DNA of 42,844 nucleotides, from the NCBI GenBank assembly GCA_002408485.1, contig DHSP01000024.1:26535-69378 (forward strand), in the 5' to 3' direction. The stretch comes from Proteiniphilum sp. UBA5283 (GTDB taxonomy: Bacteria > Bacteroidota > Bacteroidia > Bacteroidales > Dysgonomonadaceae). Below are positions 35,027 to 42,844 of this stretch, in pieces. The position numbers and the translations under genes were made by a program. The notes under the pieces were generated by a model. The model was not told the DNA's origin. It did no database searches and saw nothing but the letters and a program-made list of their open reading frames with translations. Positions within the stretch are counted from its first letter, which is position 1. Each line of letters starts with the position of its first letter.

Positions 35027-36153
35027 AACCTTCTTGTGATGTTTTCAATCATCGTTGGTTTCCACGTGGAAAAGTCTCCGGCAATGATGTGTTGCCGTGC
35101 TTCCTGTACCAGCCACACATAAAACGCGAGGTTATGGATGGATGCAATCTGCAGGCCCAGTATTTCGTTCGCGTTAATAAGATGCCGCAAATAAGCTTTG
35201 CTGTAAAGTTTGTCGACAAACGACTCCCCATCCTCTTCAATGGGTGAGAAGTCTTTTTTCCACCGCTCATTGCGCATGTTCATGATTCCTTTTTTTGTAA
35301 AGATCTGCCCGTTACGTCCGTTGCGCGTGGGCATGATGCAGTCGAACATGTCCACACCACGTTCAATGGCTTCAAGGATGTTTTCCGGCTTACCTACCCC
35401 CATCAGATAACGCGGCTTGTCTTCCGGAAGGATCTCGTTCACCAGCTCCACCATCTCATACATCTTATCGGTAGGTTCACCCACAGCAAGGCCTCCGATT
35501 GCGTTGCCGTCTGCACCTTTCGAAGCCACATTTTCTGCTGCACGTCGCCTCAAGTCTGGATAGACACAGCCCTGTACAATCGGAAAAAGAGTCTGCCCGT
35601 GCCCATAGGGGCATTCTGTTTCCCCAAAGCGGGCAATACAGCGATCGAGCCACCGTTCAGTAAGTGCCAACGACCTTTTTGCGTAGGCATAGTCTGCATC
35701 GCCGGGAGTACATTCATCGAAAGCCATCATGATATCGGCGCCGATAATGCGCTGGATGTCAATTACCTTTTCGGGTGTAAAGAAGTGGCGGGAACCGTCG
35801 ATGTGCGACTGAAACTCGGCACCTTCCTCCGAGAGCTTCCTGTTATCTGTCAGTGAGAAAACCTGAAATCCGCCACTGTCGGTCAATATTGGTTTGTTCC
35901 AACTGTTGAAGCCGTGCAGGCCACCTGCTTGTTGTAAAATATCAAGACCCGGACGAAGGTAGAGATGATAGGTGTTGCCCAGGATAATCTGTGCCCCTAT
36001 ATCCTCCTTCAATTCGCTCATGTGTACAGCCTTCACGCTGCCAACGGTACCTACAGGCATGAAAACCGGTGTTTCTACCTGTCCATGGTCTGTTGTTATA
36101 AGACCTGCTCTGGCTTTCGTTCTTGAATCAGTATGTTGTAGTTGAAATTTCAA
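35023..36153 (-). CDS. tgt: Queuine tRNA-ribosyltransferase, lacking zinc-site cysteines
   Basis: A 376-residue enzyme exchanging guanine-34 in GUN anticodons for a queuosine precursor. DSGGFQVFSL with D92 is the general base region, and GVDMFDCIMPTRNGRNG holds the nucleophilic Asp. PVGTVGSVKAV and GNTYHLYLRPG are further family blocks. The usual zinc site is CxCxxC followed by His (C302, C304, C307 and H333 in the E. coli enzyme). Here the segment reads FSPIEEDGESFVDKLYSKAYLRHL with no cysteine, although the IHNL His is kept. So the zinc ligands seem lost or replaced. The length and the rest are normal. lptF/G overlaps its end, and a minus-strand -7 element is at 36182-36189. Confidence 0.95.
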   Translation of the reverse strand: MKFQLQHTDSRTKARAGLITTDHGQVETPVFMPVGTVGSVKAVHMSELKEDIGAQIILGNTYHLYLRPGLDILQQAGGLHGFNSWNKPILTDSGGFQVFSLTDNRKLSEEGAEFQSHIDGSRHFFTPEKVIDIQRIIGADIMMAFDECTPGDADYAYAKRSLALTERWLDRCIARFGETECPYGHGQTLFPIVQGCVYPDLRRRAAENVASKGADGNAIGGLAVGEPTDKMYEMVELVNEILPEDKPRYLMGVGKPENILEAIERGVDMFDCIMPTRNGRNGQIFTKKGIMNMRNERWKKDFSPIEEDGESFVDKLYSKAYLRHLINANEILGLQIASIHNLAFYVWLVQEARQHIIAGDFSTWKPTMIENITRRL

Positions 36154-36181
36154 ATTATCTTGTTTCGTGGTGTTTTGACGG

Positions 36182-36189
36182 CAAAGATA
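36182..36189 (-). promoter_or_regulatory. -7 promoter element for the tgt operon
   Basis: Minus-strand TATCTTTG followed by C matches TAnnTTTG, 28 bases before the tgt start codon. Confidence 0.55.
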
Positions 36190-36332
36190 AAGTTTTTGCT
36201 GTTACAAACAGAATAGTAACCGTTTAAAAATAGTTACGAGAAAAAACTATACCGACAAGGGAGTAAAAATTGAAAAAGTCAATATTTATTCAATGTATAG
36301 CGACTATGATAAGAAAGATCCAAAGAATATCG

Positions 36333-36340
36333 TACTTTTG
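36333..36340 (+). promoter_or_regulatory. -7 promoter element for lipA
   Basis: TACTTTTG followed by C matches TAnnTTTG and would start transcription near 36347, about 100 bases before the ATG at 36447. The remainder of the 293-base gap between tgt and lipA shows nothing else that I can support. Confidence 0.5.
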
Positions 36341-36446
36341 CCATGTTTTGACATTTTATTGAATCACTCGTTTGTTGTGCTCATTGTGGAAGGTGCAGAT
36401 GATCATGCTTTCTGGCAAGGGCGCGACATTTAAAGAAATTATCATC

Positions 36447-37310
36447 ATGGAGAATAAATCGGAATCAATGGAGAGAAAGCCTGAATGGCTGAAAATCTCC
36501 TTGCCCCAGGGAAAGCAATACCTGGATGTGAAAGAGATTATTGCAAGAAAAAAGCTGCATACAATTTGTGTAAGTGGAAAATGTCCCAACCTGTCGGAAT
36601 GCTGGGGAAGGGGGACGGCCACTTTTATGATACTGGGAGACATCTGTACACGTTCGTGCAGGTTTTGCAATGTAAAAACAGGAAGTCCACAGGGTATTGT
36701 CGACTGGGATGAGCCGGATCGGCTGGCGGACACCATTGAAGGGATGAACCTCCGGCATGTGGTGCTTACCAGTGTGGACAGGGACGATCTGCCGGATGGC
36801 GGAGCCGGACTCTGGGCGGCTACGGTGCGGCGGGGGAAGGAGAAGAATCCGCGGGTCACCATCGAGGCCCTGATTCCCGACTTCGACGGACAGGAAGAGC
36901 TTATTCACCAGGTAATTGAATCGGGCCCCAACATCGTATCGCACAACATGGAGACGGTGCGGCGACTGACACCCAAGGTGCGAAGTCGTGCCAAGTACGA
37001 CGTCAGTCTGAAAACGATAGAAATCATAGCAAAGCACGGCAAGGCGAAAGCCAAATCCGGAATCATGGTCGGCTTGGGAGAAACACCCGGGGAAATCATT
37101 GAGACGATGGACGACTTGAGAAGTGTGGGATGTAAGGTGCTTACCATCGGGCAATATCTTCAGCCCACGCGAAAACATCTGGCTGTGAAAGAGTACGTGT
37201 CGCTTGAACAGTTTCAGTTATACAGAACAATTGGTTTGGAGAAAGGGTTTCAGTTTGTAGAAAGCGGCCCGCTGGTTCGTTCTTCTTACCATGCAGAAAA
37301 ACATGTGTGA
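36447..37310 (+). CDS. lipA: Lipoyl synthase
   Basis: A radical-SAM enzyme of 287 residues that inserts two sulfurs into octanoyl groups on lipoyl domains. The auxiliary 4Fe-4S cluster cysteines are C41, C46 and C52 (CVSGKCPNLSEC). The radical-SAM CxxxCxxC is C67, C71 and C74. The C-terminal RSSY (SGPLVRSSYHAE) gives the Ser ligand. The frame extends upstream to 36372, but MENKSESMERKPEWLKISLP is the better family N-terminus, so 36447 is used. lipB follows after 202 bases, suggesting separate regulation of the two lipoate genes. Confidence 0.96.
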   Translation: MENKSESMERKPEWLKISLPQGKQYLDVKEIIARKKLHTICVSGKCPNLSECWGRGTATFMILGDICTRSCRFCNVKTGSPQGIVDWDEPDRLADTIEGMNLRHVVLTSVDRDDLPDGGAGLWAATVRRGKEKNPRVTIEALIPDFDGQEELIHQVIESGPNIVSHNMETVRRLTPKVRSRAKYDVSLKTIEIIAKHGKAKAKSGIMVGLGETPGEIIETMDDLRSVGCKVLTIGQYLQPTRKHLAVKEYVSLEQFQLYRTIGLEKGFQFVESGPLVRSSYHAEKHV

Positions 37311-37336
37311 GTAGTGTGCCTATGATAATATGAAAC

Positions 37337-37355
37337 GAGCATGATAATCATTATC
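37337..37355 (+). promoter_or_regulatory. Fur-box-like palindrome between lipA and lipB
   Basis: The site GAGCATGATAATCATTATC agrees with the classical 19-base Fur consensus (GATAAT-GATAAT-C-ATTATC) at 17 positions, and the core GATAATCATTATC is a perfect palindrome. A further GATAAT lies at 37324-37329. It is 158 bases before lipB. Whether a Fur protein of this organism binds it is untested. Confidence 0.45.
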
Positions 37356-37512
37356 GTACAAGATCATGACGAATACGAGTTCCATATGACACCTTTGAAT
37401 TACTTGTGTTAAGTCAAGTGAGCCAAGTCAAACTTGTTGGTACTTTGCCATGGCGAGCAAATATCCAACTTTAGTGAAATAAATAATTTTAGTCATATGA
37501 AAAAAGGCAATT

Positions 37513-38214
37513 ATGGGTAAAAGAGTGATTTTTGAAAATCTGGGAAGAATCCGATATAAAGAAGCATTGGACTACCAGGAAGATCTGTTCGAACAGCTTA
37601 TCCGGGAGAAACTGCAAAAGAAGGAGGATAAACAGCACTTTTTGCTCTTCTGCGAACATGAACACGTTTACACCCTTGGTAAAAGCGGTGACAGTAGAAA
37701 CCTGCTGATTACGCGGAGTGTGTGTGAAAGTAGAAATATCGACTTGCATTCGACCGGCCGGGGAGGTGATATTACATACCATGGGCCGGGTCAACTGGTT
37801 GCCTATCCGATCATCGATCTGGAAGATTTCCAGATTGGTATCAAACGGTATATCTCCATGTTGGAGGACGTGGTGATTGAGACACTGAGGCCTTTTGGCA
37901 TTTTGGGCAAAAAAGATGCAAAGGCCATGGGGGTATGGATCCATCCAGTACAATCAGCCAAAGCTAGAAAGATCTGTGCGATTGGGGTGCGTGCCAGCCG
38001 CTTTGTCACCATGCACGGGCTTGCATTGAATGTAAACAGCGATCTCGCTTATTTCGATCATATCAACCCCTGCGGATTCACCGACAGGGGGGTAACTTCC
38101 ATGCAAAAAGAATTGGGGCGGGAGGTGGACTTTAAAGCAGTTTCCGATGAGATGAAAAATGCCTTTACTGCTGTTTTTGGCATGATGTACAGCGAGCGGG
38201 ATTGTCCGGCATGA
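37513..38214 (+). CDS. lipB: Lipoyl(octanoyl) transferase
   Basis: A 233-residue transferase that moves octanoate from acyl carrier protein onto lipoyl domains, before LipA adds sulfur. Family blocks are FCEHEHVYTLGKSG, then STGRGGDITYHGPGQLVAYP, then KICAIGVRASRFVTMHGLALN. The catalytic Cys is C187 in INPCGFTDRGVTS, and the conserved Lys is in the KICAIG segment. The ATG at 37498 runs into a stop after seven codons, so 37513 is used. lipA lies upstream on the same strand. Confidence 0.96.
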   Translation: MGKRVIFENLGRIRYKEALDYQEDLFEQLIREKLQKKEDKQHFLLFCEHEHVYTLGKSGDSRNLLITRSVCESRNIDLHSTGRGGDITYHGPGQLVAYPIIDLEDFQIGIKRYISMLEDVVIETLRPFGILGKKDAKAMGVWIHPVQSAKARKICAIGVRASRFVTMHGLALNVNSDLAYFDHINPCGFTDRGVTSMQKELGREVDFKAVSDEMKNAFTAVFGMMYSERDCPA

Positions 38215-38306
38215 CTGGAGGGTTGTATATTCGATGTACATTATGAATGAGGGCAATACTTAAACATTTTTAACGACGTTTCCTCCGGAAACCGCTTTAA
38301 CATTTC

Positions 38307-38314
38307 TATTTTTG
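38307..38314 (+). promoter_or_regulatory. -7 promoter element for the moxR-bat operon
   Basis: TATTTTTG matches TAnnTTTG, about 40 bases before the moxR start codon. No consensus -33 is seen. Confidence 0.45.
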
Positions 38315-38353
38315 TATTTCATAACAAGAATCTATCATTAACAGTCTAAAAAT

Positions 38354-39349
38354 ATGAGCCAAGTAGTCGATATCAAAGAGCTAAACGAGCGAATTGAACA
38401 GAAAAGCGCTTTCGTGCAAACGCTGGTGACAGGGATGAACAAAACAATTGTAGGGCAAAAGCACCTCGTAGAGTCACTGCTTATCGGACTGCTGTCAGAT
38501 GGTCATATTTTGCTGGAAGGAGTTCCCGGGTTGGCAAAAACACTGGCAATAAAAACGCTGGCTCAGTTGATCGATGCCGATTATAGTCGTATCCAGTTTA
38601 CCCCCGACCTGCTGCCTGCAGACGTCATCGGAACCATGATTTACAGTCAGCGAAACGAGGAGTTTCTGGTAAAACATGGGCCCGTATTTGCTAATTTTGT
38701 GCTGGCAGATGAGATCAACCGTGCTCCTGCCAAGGTGCAGAGTGCCCTGCTCGAAGCAATGCAGGAAAGACAGGTAACCATTGGCGAACAAACCTACAAG
38801 TTGCCCAATCCCTTTCTTGTGATGGCGACCCAGAACCCCATTGAGCAGGAGGGAACCTATCCACTTCCCGAGGCACAGGTAGACCGCTTCATGCTGAAGG
38901 TGGTGATCTCCTATCCCTCGAAAGAAGAAGAGAAGCAGATCATTCAACAAAATATTTTTGAACCTGTAAGTGTTGACCAGGCAGTCATCACTACTGAAGC
39001 GATCTTGGAAGCACGCAAGGTAGTCCGCGAAGTATATATTGATGAGAAAATTGGTAAATATATTGTAGATATAGTGTTTGCTACCCGTTTTCCCGATCAG
39101 TACGGGATGAGCGACCTCAAGGAGATGATTGGCTTTGGCGGCTCGCCACGCGCTTCCATCAACCTGGCGCTAGCTGCACGTGCCTTTGCATTTATCAAAC
39201 GTCGTGGATACGTGATCCCCGAAGATATACGTGCAGTTTGTCACGATGTCCTCCGGCATCGTATTGGACTCACATACGAAGCGGAAGCCAACAATCTGAC
39301 CTCCGAAGAAATAATCAGCGAGATCCTGAATAAGGTGGAGGTGCCTTAA
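38354..39349 (+). CDS. MoxR-family AAA+ ATPase
   Basis: A 331-residue AAA+ chaperone-like ATPase. Walker A is GVPGLAKT (56-63) and Walker B lies in LADEINRAP near 116-122. ATQNPIEQEGTYPLPEAQVDRFML is the sensor 1 and arginine-finger region, and GFGGSPRASINLALAARAFA the sensor 2 region. MoxR ATPases work with VWA-domain proteins to mature or assemble envelope complexes. It is the first gene of the Bat operon, followed by DUF58, a BatD-like protein, BatA and BatB, which is the usual order in Bacteroidota. Confidence 0.95.
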   Translation: MSQVVDIKELNERIEQKSAFVQTLVTGMNKTIVGQKHLVESLLIGLLSDGHILLEGVPGLAKTLAIKTLAQLIDADYSRIQFTPDLLPADVIGTMIYSQRNEEFLVKHGPVFANFVLADEINRAPAKVQSALLEAMQERQVTIGEQTYKLPNPFLVMATQNPIEQEGTYPLPEAQVDRFMLKVVISYPSKEEEKQIIQQNIFEPVSVDQAVITTEAILEARKVVREVYIDEKIGKYIVDIVFATRFPDQYGMSDLKEMIGFGGSPRASINLALAARAFAFIKRRGYVIPEDIRAVCHDVLRHRIGLTYEAEANNLTSEEIISEILNKVEVP

Positions 39350-39423
39350 TCCGCGCAAAACGTAAGTCTACCAATCAGGTACAGTTCAAGTGAAAGAATC
39401 CACAAAATAAGGGTGAAACCCAT

Positions 39424-40293
39424 ATGGAGACGACCGACCTATTAAAAAAAGTACGACACATCGAAATAAAAGCACGTGGCCTCTCCCGCAATATCTTTGC
39501 CGGAGAGTATCATTCCGCTTTTAAAGGACGTGGTATGGCCTTTTCGGAAGTACGGGAGTACCAGTATGGAGACGATCTGCGCGACATTGACTGGAATGTA
39601 ACTGCCCGCTATAACCGTCCCTATGTAAAGATATTCGAAGAAGAGCGGGAGCTTACCGTGATGCTGATGATCGACGTGTCGGAGAGTCTGGGCTTCGGTT
39701 CCCGCAAGGTGCTCAAACGGGATATGGTGGCAGAGATTGCGGCGACGTTGGCCTTTTCGGCAATGCAAAACAATGATAAGATCGGGGTCATCTTTTTTAC
39801 CGATAAGGTGGAGAAGTTTATCCCTCCTAAAAAGGGAAGAAAGCACATCCTGTTCATTATCCGCGAGATTCTGGGATTCACTCCCGAAAGCAGCGGTACA
39901 GACCTGAATATGGTTCTCCGGTATATGACGAACGCCATCAAAAAGCGATGCACAGCCTTTCTGATATCGGACTTCATTGATCCGGAAGATTACAAAAAGG
40001 CGTTACAGATAGCCAACCGAAAGCACGATGTGGTAGCCATTCAGGTATATGATCAGCTGAGTACGGAGCTTCAACCCATCGGGCTGATGAAAGTAAGAGA
40101 CCCCGAAACAGGCGAAGAACGATGGATCAACACCTCGTCGCGGAAAATTCGGAAAGGTTACCGTGACTGGTGGAACAGCCTGCAAAGCAATAAGAATAAT
40201 GCATTCCGGCAGAGTGGCGTGGACAGTGTGTCGGTTTCTACGGAAAGTGATTATGTAAAGGCGTTGTTGCAATTATTTCAACAGAGAAGGTGA
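39424..40293 (+). CDS. DUF58 domain-containing protein (VWA-like)
   Basis: A 289-residue protein with DUF58: HSAFKGRGMAFSEVREYQYGDDLRDIDWNVTARYNRPYVKIFEEERELTVMLMIDVSESLGFGS, read here as separate blocks, followed by a von Willebrand A-like fold with IDVSES as the metal-site analogue. There is no signal peptide, so it is cytoplasmic. It is the standard partner of MoxR ATPases, probably a client or adaptor of the complex. The stop overlaps a possible upstream start (GTG at 40290) of the next gene. Confidence 0.92.
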   Translation: METTDLLKKVRHIEIKARGLSRNIFAGEYHSAFKGRGMAFSEVREYQYGDDLRDIDWNVTARYNRPYVKIFEEERELTVMLMIDVSESLGFGSRKVLKRDMVAEIAATLAFSAMQNNDKIGVIFFTDKVEKFIPPKKGRKHILFIIREILGFTPESSGTDLNMVLRYMTNAIKKRCTAFLISDFIDPEDYKKALQIANRKHDVVAIQVYDQLSTELQPIGLMKVRDPETGEERWINTSSRKIRKGYRDWWNSLQSNKNNAFRQSGVDSVSVSTESDYVKALLQLFQQRR

Positions 40294-40325
40294 TATTGAC
40301 AAAGGACAAACTACATATCGTCGAG

Positions 40326-41363
40326 ATGCGGAGAGCAACGCTGGTTGTTCTGGCAATCTTGTTTTTCACGCCGATCTCCGCTCAGCGGGCTTCGGTACAG
40401 GCAACCGTGCAACCTACGGAGATCCTGATTGGCGAACAGGCGCTGATTAATCTGAAAGTGATTACACCGAAGGATAAGACCATTCAGTTTCCGGTATACG
40501 AAAAGGAGATTGTCCCCGGCATTGAAGTGATTACCATGCTGCCGCCCGATACCACCGTCGAGAACAACGTGATGACGCTGAACTTCAAGTACGTGGTCAC
40601 CTCATTCGACTCAACGCTGTACCATATTCCCCACATGCCGGTCTTCGACGGAGTCGACACCATTTATTCCAACTCCTTTGGACTGAAAGTGTCTTCACCC
40701 CAGTTGTCGGACTCCACGTTGGCATATCTTGAGAAGATAAACAAAGGGGAGACCGACTCAATCGATTTTGAACAGTTGCAGTTGCATGATATCAAGCCCG
40801 TGCGCAACGTTCCTTTCGTCTGGACTGATTATTTATGGGTTCTTTGGATTGTGTTGGGCATCATGATGCTTATTGCGCTCATCGGATTGATCGTCTACCT
40901 GGTACTGAAAAAGAAGCGTAAAGGGTATATTTTTAAACCTCCCGTGGTGCTGCCGGCACACGTGCGGGCTATCCAGCAACTGGATAAACTGAAAGAAGAG
41001 AAAATCTGGCAACAAGGAAGGGAAAAAGAGTTCTACAGTAAACTCACTGACATCCTTCGTAATTACCTGGTTGAACGGGAAGACATCAATGCCATGGAAA
41101 TGACTTCCGGTGAAATACTGAATGAGGTCCGCAAACTATTGGAGGTGGAGTCAGTTTACAACAATCTGAAACAGATCCTTTCCACTGCCGATCTGGTGAA
41201 GTTTGCCAAATACAAGCCCTACCCCGACGAAAACGATCTGAGTATGGTGAATGCCTATTTCTTTGTGAATCAGACCAGGGAACCTGATCCTGTCCCTCAA
41301 AAAGAAGAAATGGATAAAGATAAAAACGAAGCATCGCAAAACGATGCTGCAAAGAGTGAATAA
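40326..41363 (+). CDS. BatD-like envelope protein of the Bat operon
   Basis: A 345-residue protein with a signal peptide (MRRATLVVLAILFFTPISAQ), then a periplasmic beta-rich domain (VQPTEILIGEQALINLKVI). A single transmembrane segment follows at about 168-195 (the LWVLWIVLGIMMLIALIGL block), then a cytoplasmic helical part ending in an acidic and lysine-rich tail. The frame also opens at a GTG at 40290 that overlaps the DUF58 stop, but the signal peptide begins at 40326, so that is used. The layout fits the BatD or DUF4381-like proteins found between DUF58 and BatA genes; the exact role is unknown. BatA follows after 3 bases. Confidence 0.78.
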   Translation: MRRATLVVLAILFFTPISAQRASVQATVQPTEILIGEQALINLKVITPKDKTIQFPVYEKEIVPGIEVITMLPPDTTVENNVMTLNFKYVVTSFDSTLYHIPHMPVFDGVDTIYSNSFGLKVSSPQLSDSTLAYLEKINKGETDSIDFEQLQLHDIKPVRNVPFVWTDYLWVLWIVLGIMMLIALIGLIVYLVLKKKRKGYIFKPPVVLPAHVRAIQQLDKLKEEKIWQQGREKEFYSKLTDILRNYLVEREDINAMEMTSGEILNEVRKLLEVESVYNNLKQILSTADLVKFAKYKPYPDENDLSMVNAYFFVNQTREPDPVPQKEEMDKDKNEASQNDAAKSE

Positions 41364-41366
41364 AGC

Positions 41367-42350
41367 ATGGTATTTTTGCATCCTGAATATCTATATCTGT
41401 TGCTGCTGCTTATCCCACTAATTATGTGGTATGTGGTGCGATTGTCAAAGACGCAGGCCTCCTTCAAGCTTGCGTCTGCCGGGGCATTCAAGGGTATGAA
41501 GCCCGATCTCAGGGTCTCTATGCGGCATCTGCCTTTTGCTTTGCGGTTGATCTCCATCGCGCTCATTATCGTCGTGATTGCCCGCCCCCAATCGGTGAGC
41601 AGTTGGGAAGAAACGGAGACCCAGGGAATCGATATCGTGATGGCCCTTGATGTGTCGGGATCGATGCTTTCGCAGGATTTGCAACCGGACAGGCTGCAGG
41701 CAGCCAAAAAGGTGGCCGCGGAGTTTATCACCGACAGGAAAAACGACAACATCGGCCTCGTGATTTTTGCCGGAGAGAGTTTCACGCAATGTCCCCTTAC
41801 TACCGATCATAAGGTGTTGCTGAACTTGCTGAACGAGATCAATTTTGGTATGATCGAGGACGGCACAGCCATTGGATTGGGATTGGCCACTTCTGTAAAC
41901 AGGCTGAAAGAGAGCGATTCCGATTCTCGTGTAGTGATTCTCCTGACCGATGGGACCAACAACAGCGGACAGATTGCACCGCTTACTGCCGCCGATCTGG
42001 CACGTTCTTACGGAATTCGTGTATACACGGTGGGTGTGGGAACCAAAGGAATGGCGCCCACGCCTGTAAACACACCTTACGGTATTCGAATGCAGAATAT
42101 GCCGGTAGATATTGATGAGAAAACGCTCACCGAGATAGCAGCAATGACGGGGGGACAATACTTCAGAGCGCAGGATACTGAAGGACTCCGGCAGGTATAT
42201 GAAGAGATTGACGAAATGGAAAAATACCTGATCAGCGTACAGAATGTAACCCGTCGACAGGAATTATTCCTTCCCTTTGCACTGGTTGCACTCGGCTTGA
42301 TATTGCTCGAGCTATTATTAAGAAGAACCTGGCTGAGGTCTATCCCGTGA
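41367..42350 (+). CDS. batA: BatA: membrane-anchored VWA-domain protein
   Basis: A 327-residue protein of the aerotolerance operon. An N-terminal membrane segment (LYLLLLLIPLIMWYVV) and a second one (ALRLISIALIIVVIARPQ) flank a basic loop. The VWA domain has the MIDAS residues D95, S97 and S99 (ALDVSGS), and a later LLTDGTNNSG. A final membrane segment lies near the C-terminus (FALVALGLILLELLL). Bat proteins support aerobic tolerance and fitness in Bacteroides and relatives; the molecular mechanism is not clear. The gap to batB is 141 bases. Confidence 0.92.
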   Translation: MVFLHPEYLYLLLLLIPLIMWYVVRLSKTQASFKLASAGAFKGMKPDLRVSMRHLPFALRLISIALIIVVIARPQSVSSWEETETQGIDIVMALDVSGSMLSQDLQPDRLQAAKKVAAEFITDRKNDNIGLVIFAGESFTQCPLTTDHKVLLNLLNEINFGMIEDGTAIGLGLATSVNRLKESDSDSRVVILLTDGTNNSGQIAPLTAADLARSYGIRVYTVGVGTKGMAPTPVNTPYGIRMQNMPVDIDEKTLTEIAAMTGGQYFRAQDTEGLRQVYEEIDEMEKYLISVQNVTRRQELFLPFALVALGLILLELLLRRTWLRSIP

Positions 42351-42491
42351 GCACGTTGTAAGCTGGATGGTGTGTGCCCGTCTGCCGGATAAGCGTATAT
42401 GGCATAGCAGTTTGATCATTGAAATACATGAGGTAGCGACTTCTCGGGTGAAACTGGTTGATTTAATATGGTATAAGATAAAGCGAGAGAA

Positions 42492-42844
42492 ATGTTTAGA
42501 TTCGGAAATCCGGAATATTTATGGTTGTTCATCGCCATGCCTTTGTTGCTGGCAGTGTACATTTACCTGAACATCAGAAAGCGTAAAGCGGTACAAAAGA
42601 TGGGTACGCTTTCCACGCTCAAGATGATGATGCCCGAATTGTCACTGAAACGTTCCTACCTTAAATTCTGGCTTATATTTGCCGCACTCTGTACAGGAAT
42701 TTTCATGATCGCCCGTCCACAGTTCGGCACGAAAGTGGAAACGGTAGAGAAGGAGGGAATAGAACTGGTGATCGCGATGGATGTATCCAACTCCATGATG
42801 GCCCGGGATGTCTCTCCCGACAGGCTGTCACGTGCCAAACAGAT
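42492..42844 (+). CDS. batB: BatB: VWA-domain protein, 3' end outside the window
   Basis: The first 117 residues of a second VWA protein. Two N-terminal membrane segments are seen (YLWLFIAMPLLLAVYIYL, and FWLIFAALCTGIFMIARPQ), then the MIDAS start D97, S99, S101 (AMDVSNS) and the SPDRLSRAKQ loop where the window ends. The start at 42492 is a good fit to the BatA N-terminus (FRFGNPEYLWL). It is the continuation of the moxR-DUF58-BatD-like-batA set; batC and others likely follow. Confidence 0.88.
   Translation, partial: MFRFGNPEYLWLFIAMPLLLAVYIYLNIRKRKAVQKMGTLSTLKMMMPELSLKRSYLKFWLIFAALCTGIFMIARPQFGTKVETVEKEGIELVIAMDVSNSMMARDVSPDRLSRAKQ

Noticed and set aside
37412..37432. Direct repeat AAGTCAA spaced by 14 bases upstream of lipB
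   Set aside because: Too short and isolated to be told from chance; no matching promoter element is clear at this place.
41445..42158. A 237-codon frame on the minus strand
   Set aside because: It lies fully antisense to batA, has no recognisable domain, and is a frame shadow. The long antisense frames over lipA (36465-37178), dnaE and the PHP gene were rejected for the same reason.

Overview
The window looks like a chromosomal segment of an anaerobic Bacteroidota, most likely order Bacteroidales and close to the Dysgonomonadaceae or Porphyromonadaceae (inference from gene content). The signs are a SusC/SusD pair, a PorV-type protein of the type IX secretion system, a Rex repressor, a Bat (aerotolerance) operon, a DAHP synthase-chorismate mutase fusion, and many promoters of the Bacteroidota type (-7 TAnnTTTG). 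I see no IS element, phage gene, CRISPR array, rRNA or tRNA.

Layout. 1-8460: an AT-rich uptake locus with a truncated metallophosphoesterase, a secreted PHP-type hydrolase, SusC, SusD and a second metallophosphoesterase. It has no glycoside hydrolase. 8577-14486: uraA, a small four-cysteine protein behind a long leader, gpmA, a MATE transporter and a DUF2851 protein. 14605-22700: envelope and housekeeping genes, namely an Ig-like lipoprotein, a DUF3108 protein, a secreted ABM-fold protein, rex overlapping an FAH-family hydrolase, porV, ispF, a methyltransferase-like protein, a cobalamin adenosyltransferase and DUF2795. 22713-28526, minus strand: trxA, dnaE and a POT-family transporter. 28682-32939: a four-gene phenylalanine/tyrosine operon (pheA, aminotransferase, DAHP synthase-chorismate mutase, tyrA). 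32982-36153, minus strand: a periplasmic cyclophilin, an LptF/LptG permease and tgt. 36447-38214: lipA and lipB. 38354-end: moxR, DUF58, BatD-like, batA and batB (cut by the window end).

The main discovery is in front of pheA. A consensus promoter at 28682-28711 is followed by an 18-codon reading frame encoding MNRSVFAFSFWFYFYFSR (6 Phe, 2 Tyr, 1 Trp). Next come an antiterminator arm (28817-28829) and an intrinsic terminator (28870-28904) whose left arm can pair with either partner. This has all the parts of a ribosome-mediated attenuator sensing charged aromatic tRNAs, placed before the genes that make Phe and Tyr.

Secondary points are a Tgt without the three zinc-ligand cysteines, a Fur-box-like site between lipA and lipB, a palindrome straddling the rex -7 element, a phosphoesterase-flanked SusCD pair, and several intrinsic terminators with perfect stems. 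Several gene starts were moved downstream from the longest frame (dnaE, pheA, lipA, the Ig-like lipoprotein, the BatD-like protein), using signal peptides, family N-termini or promoter position.
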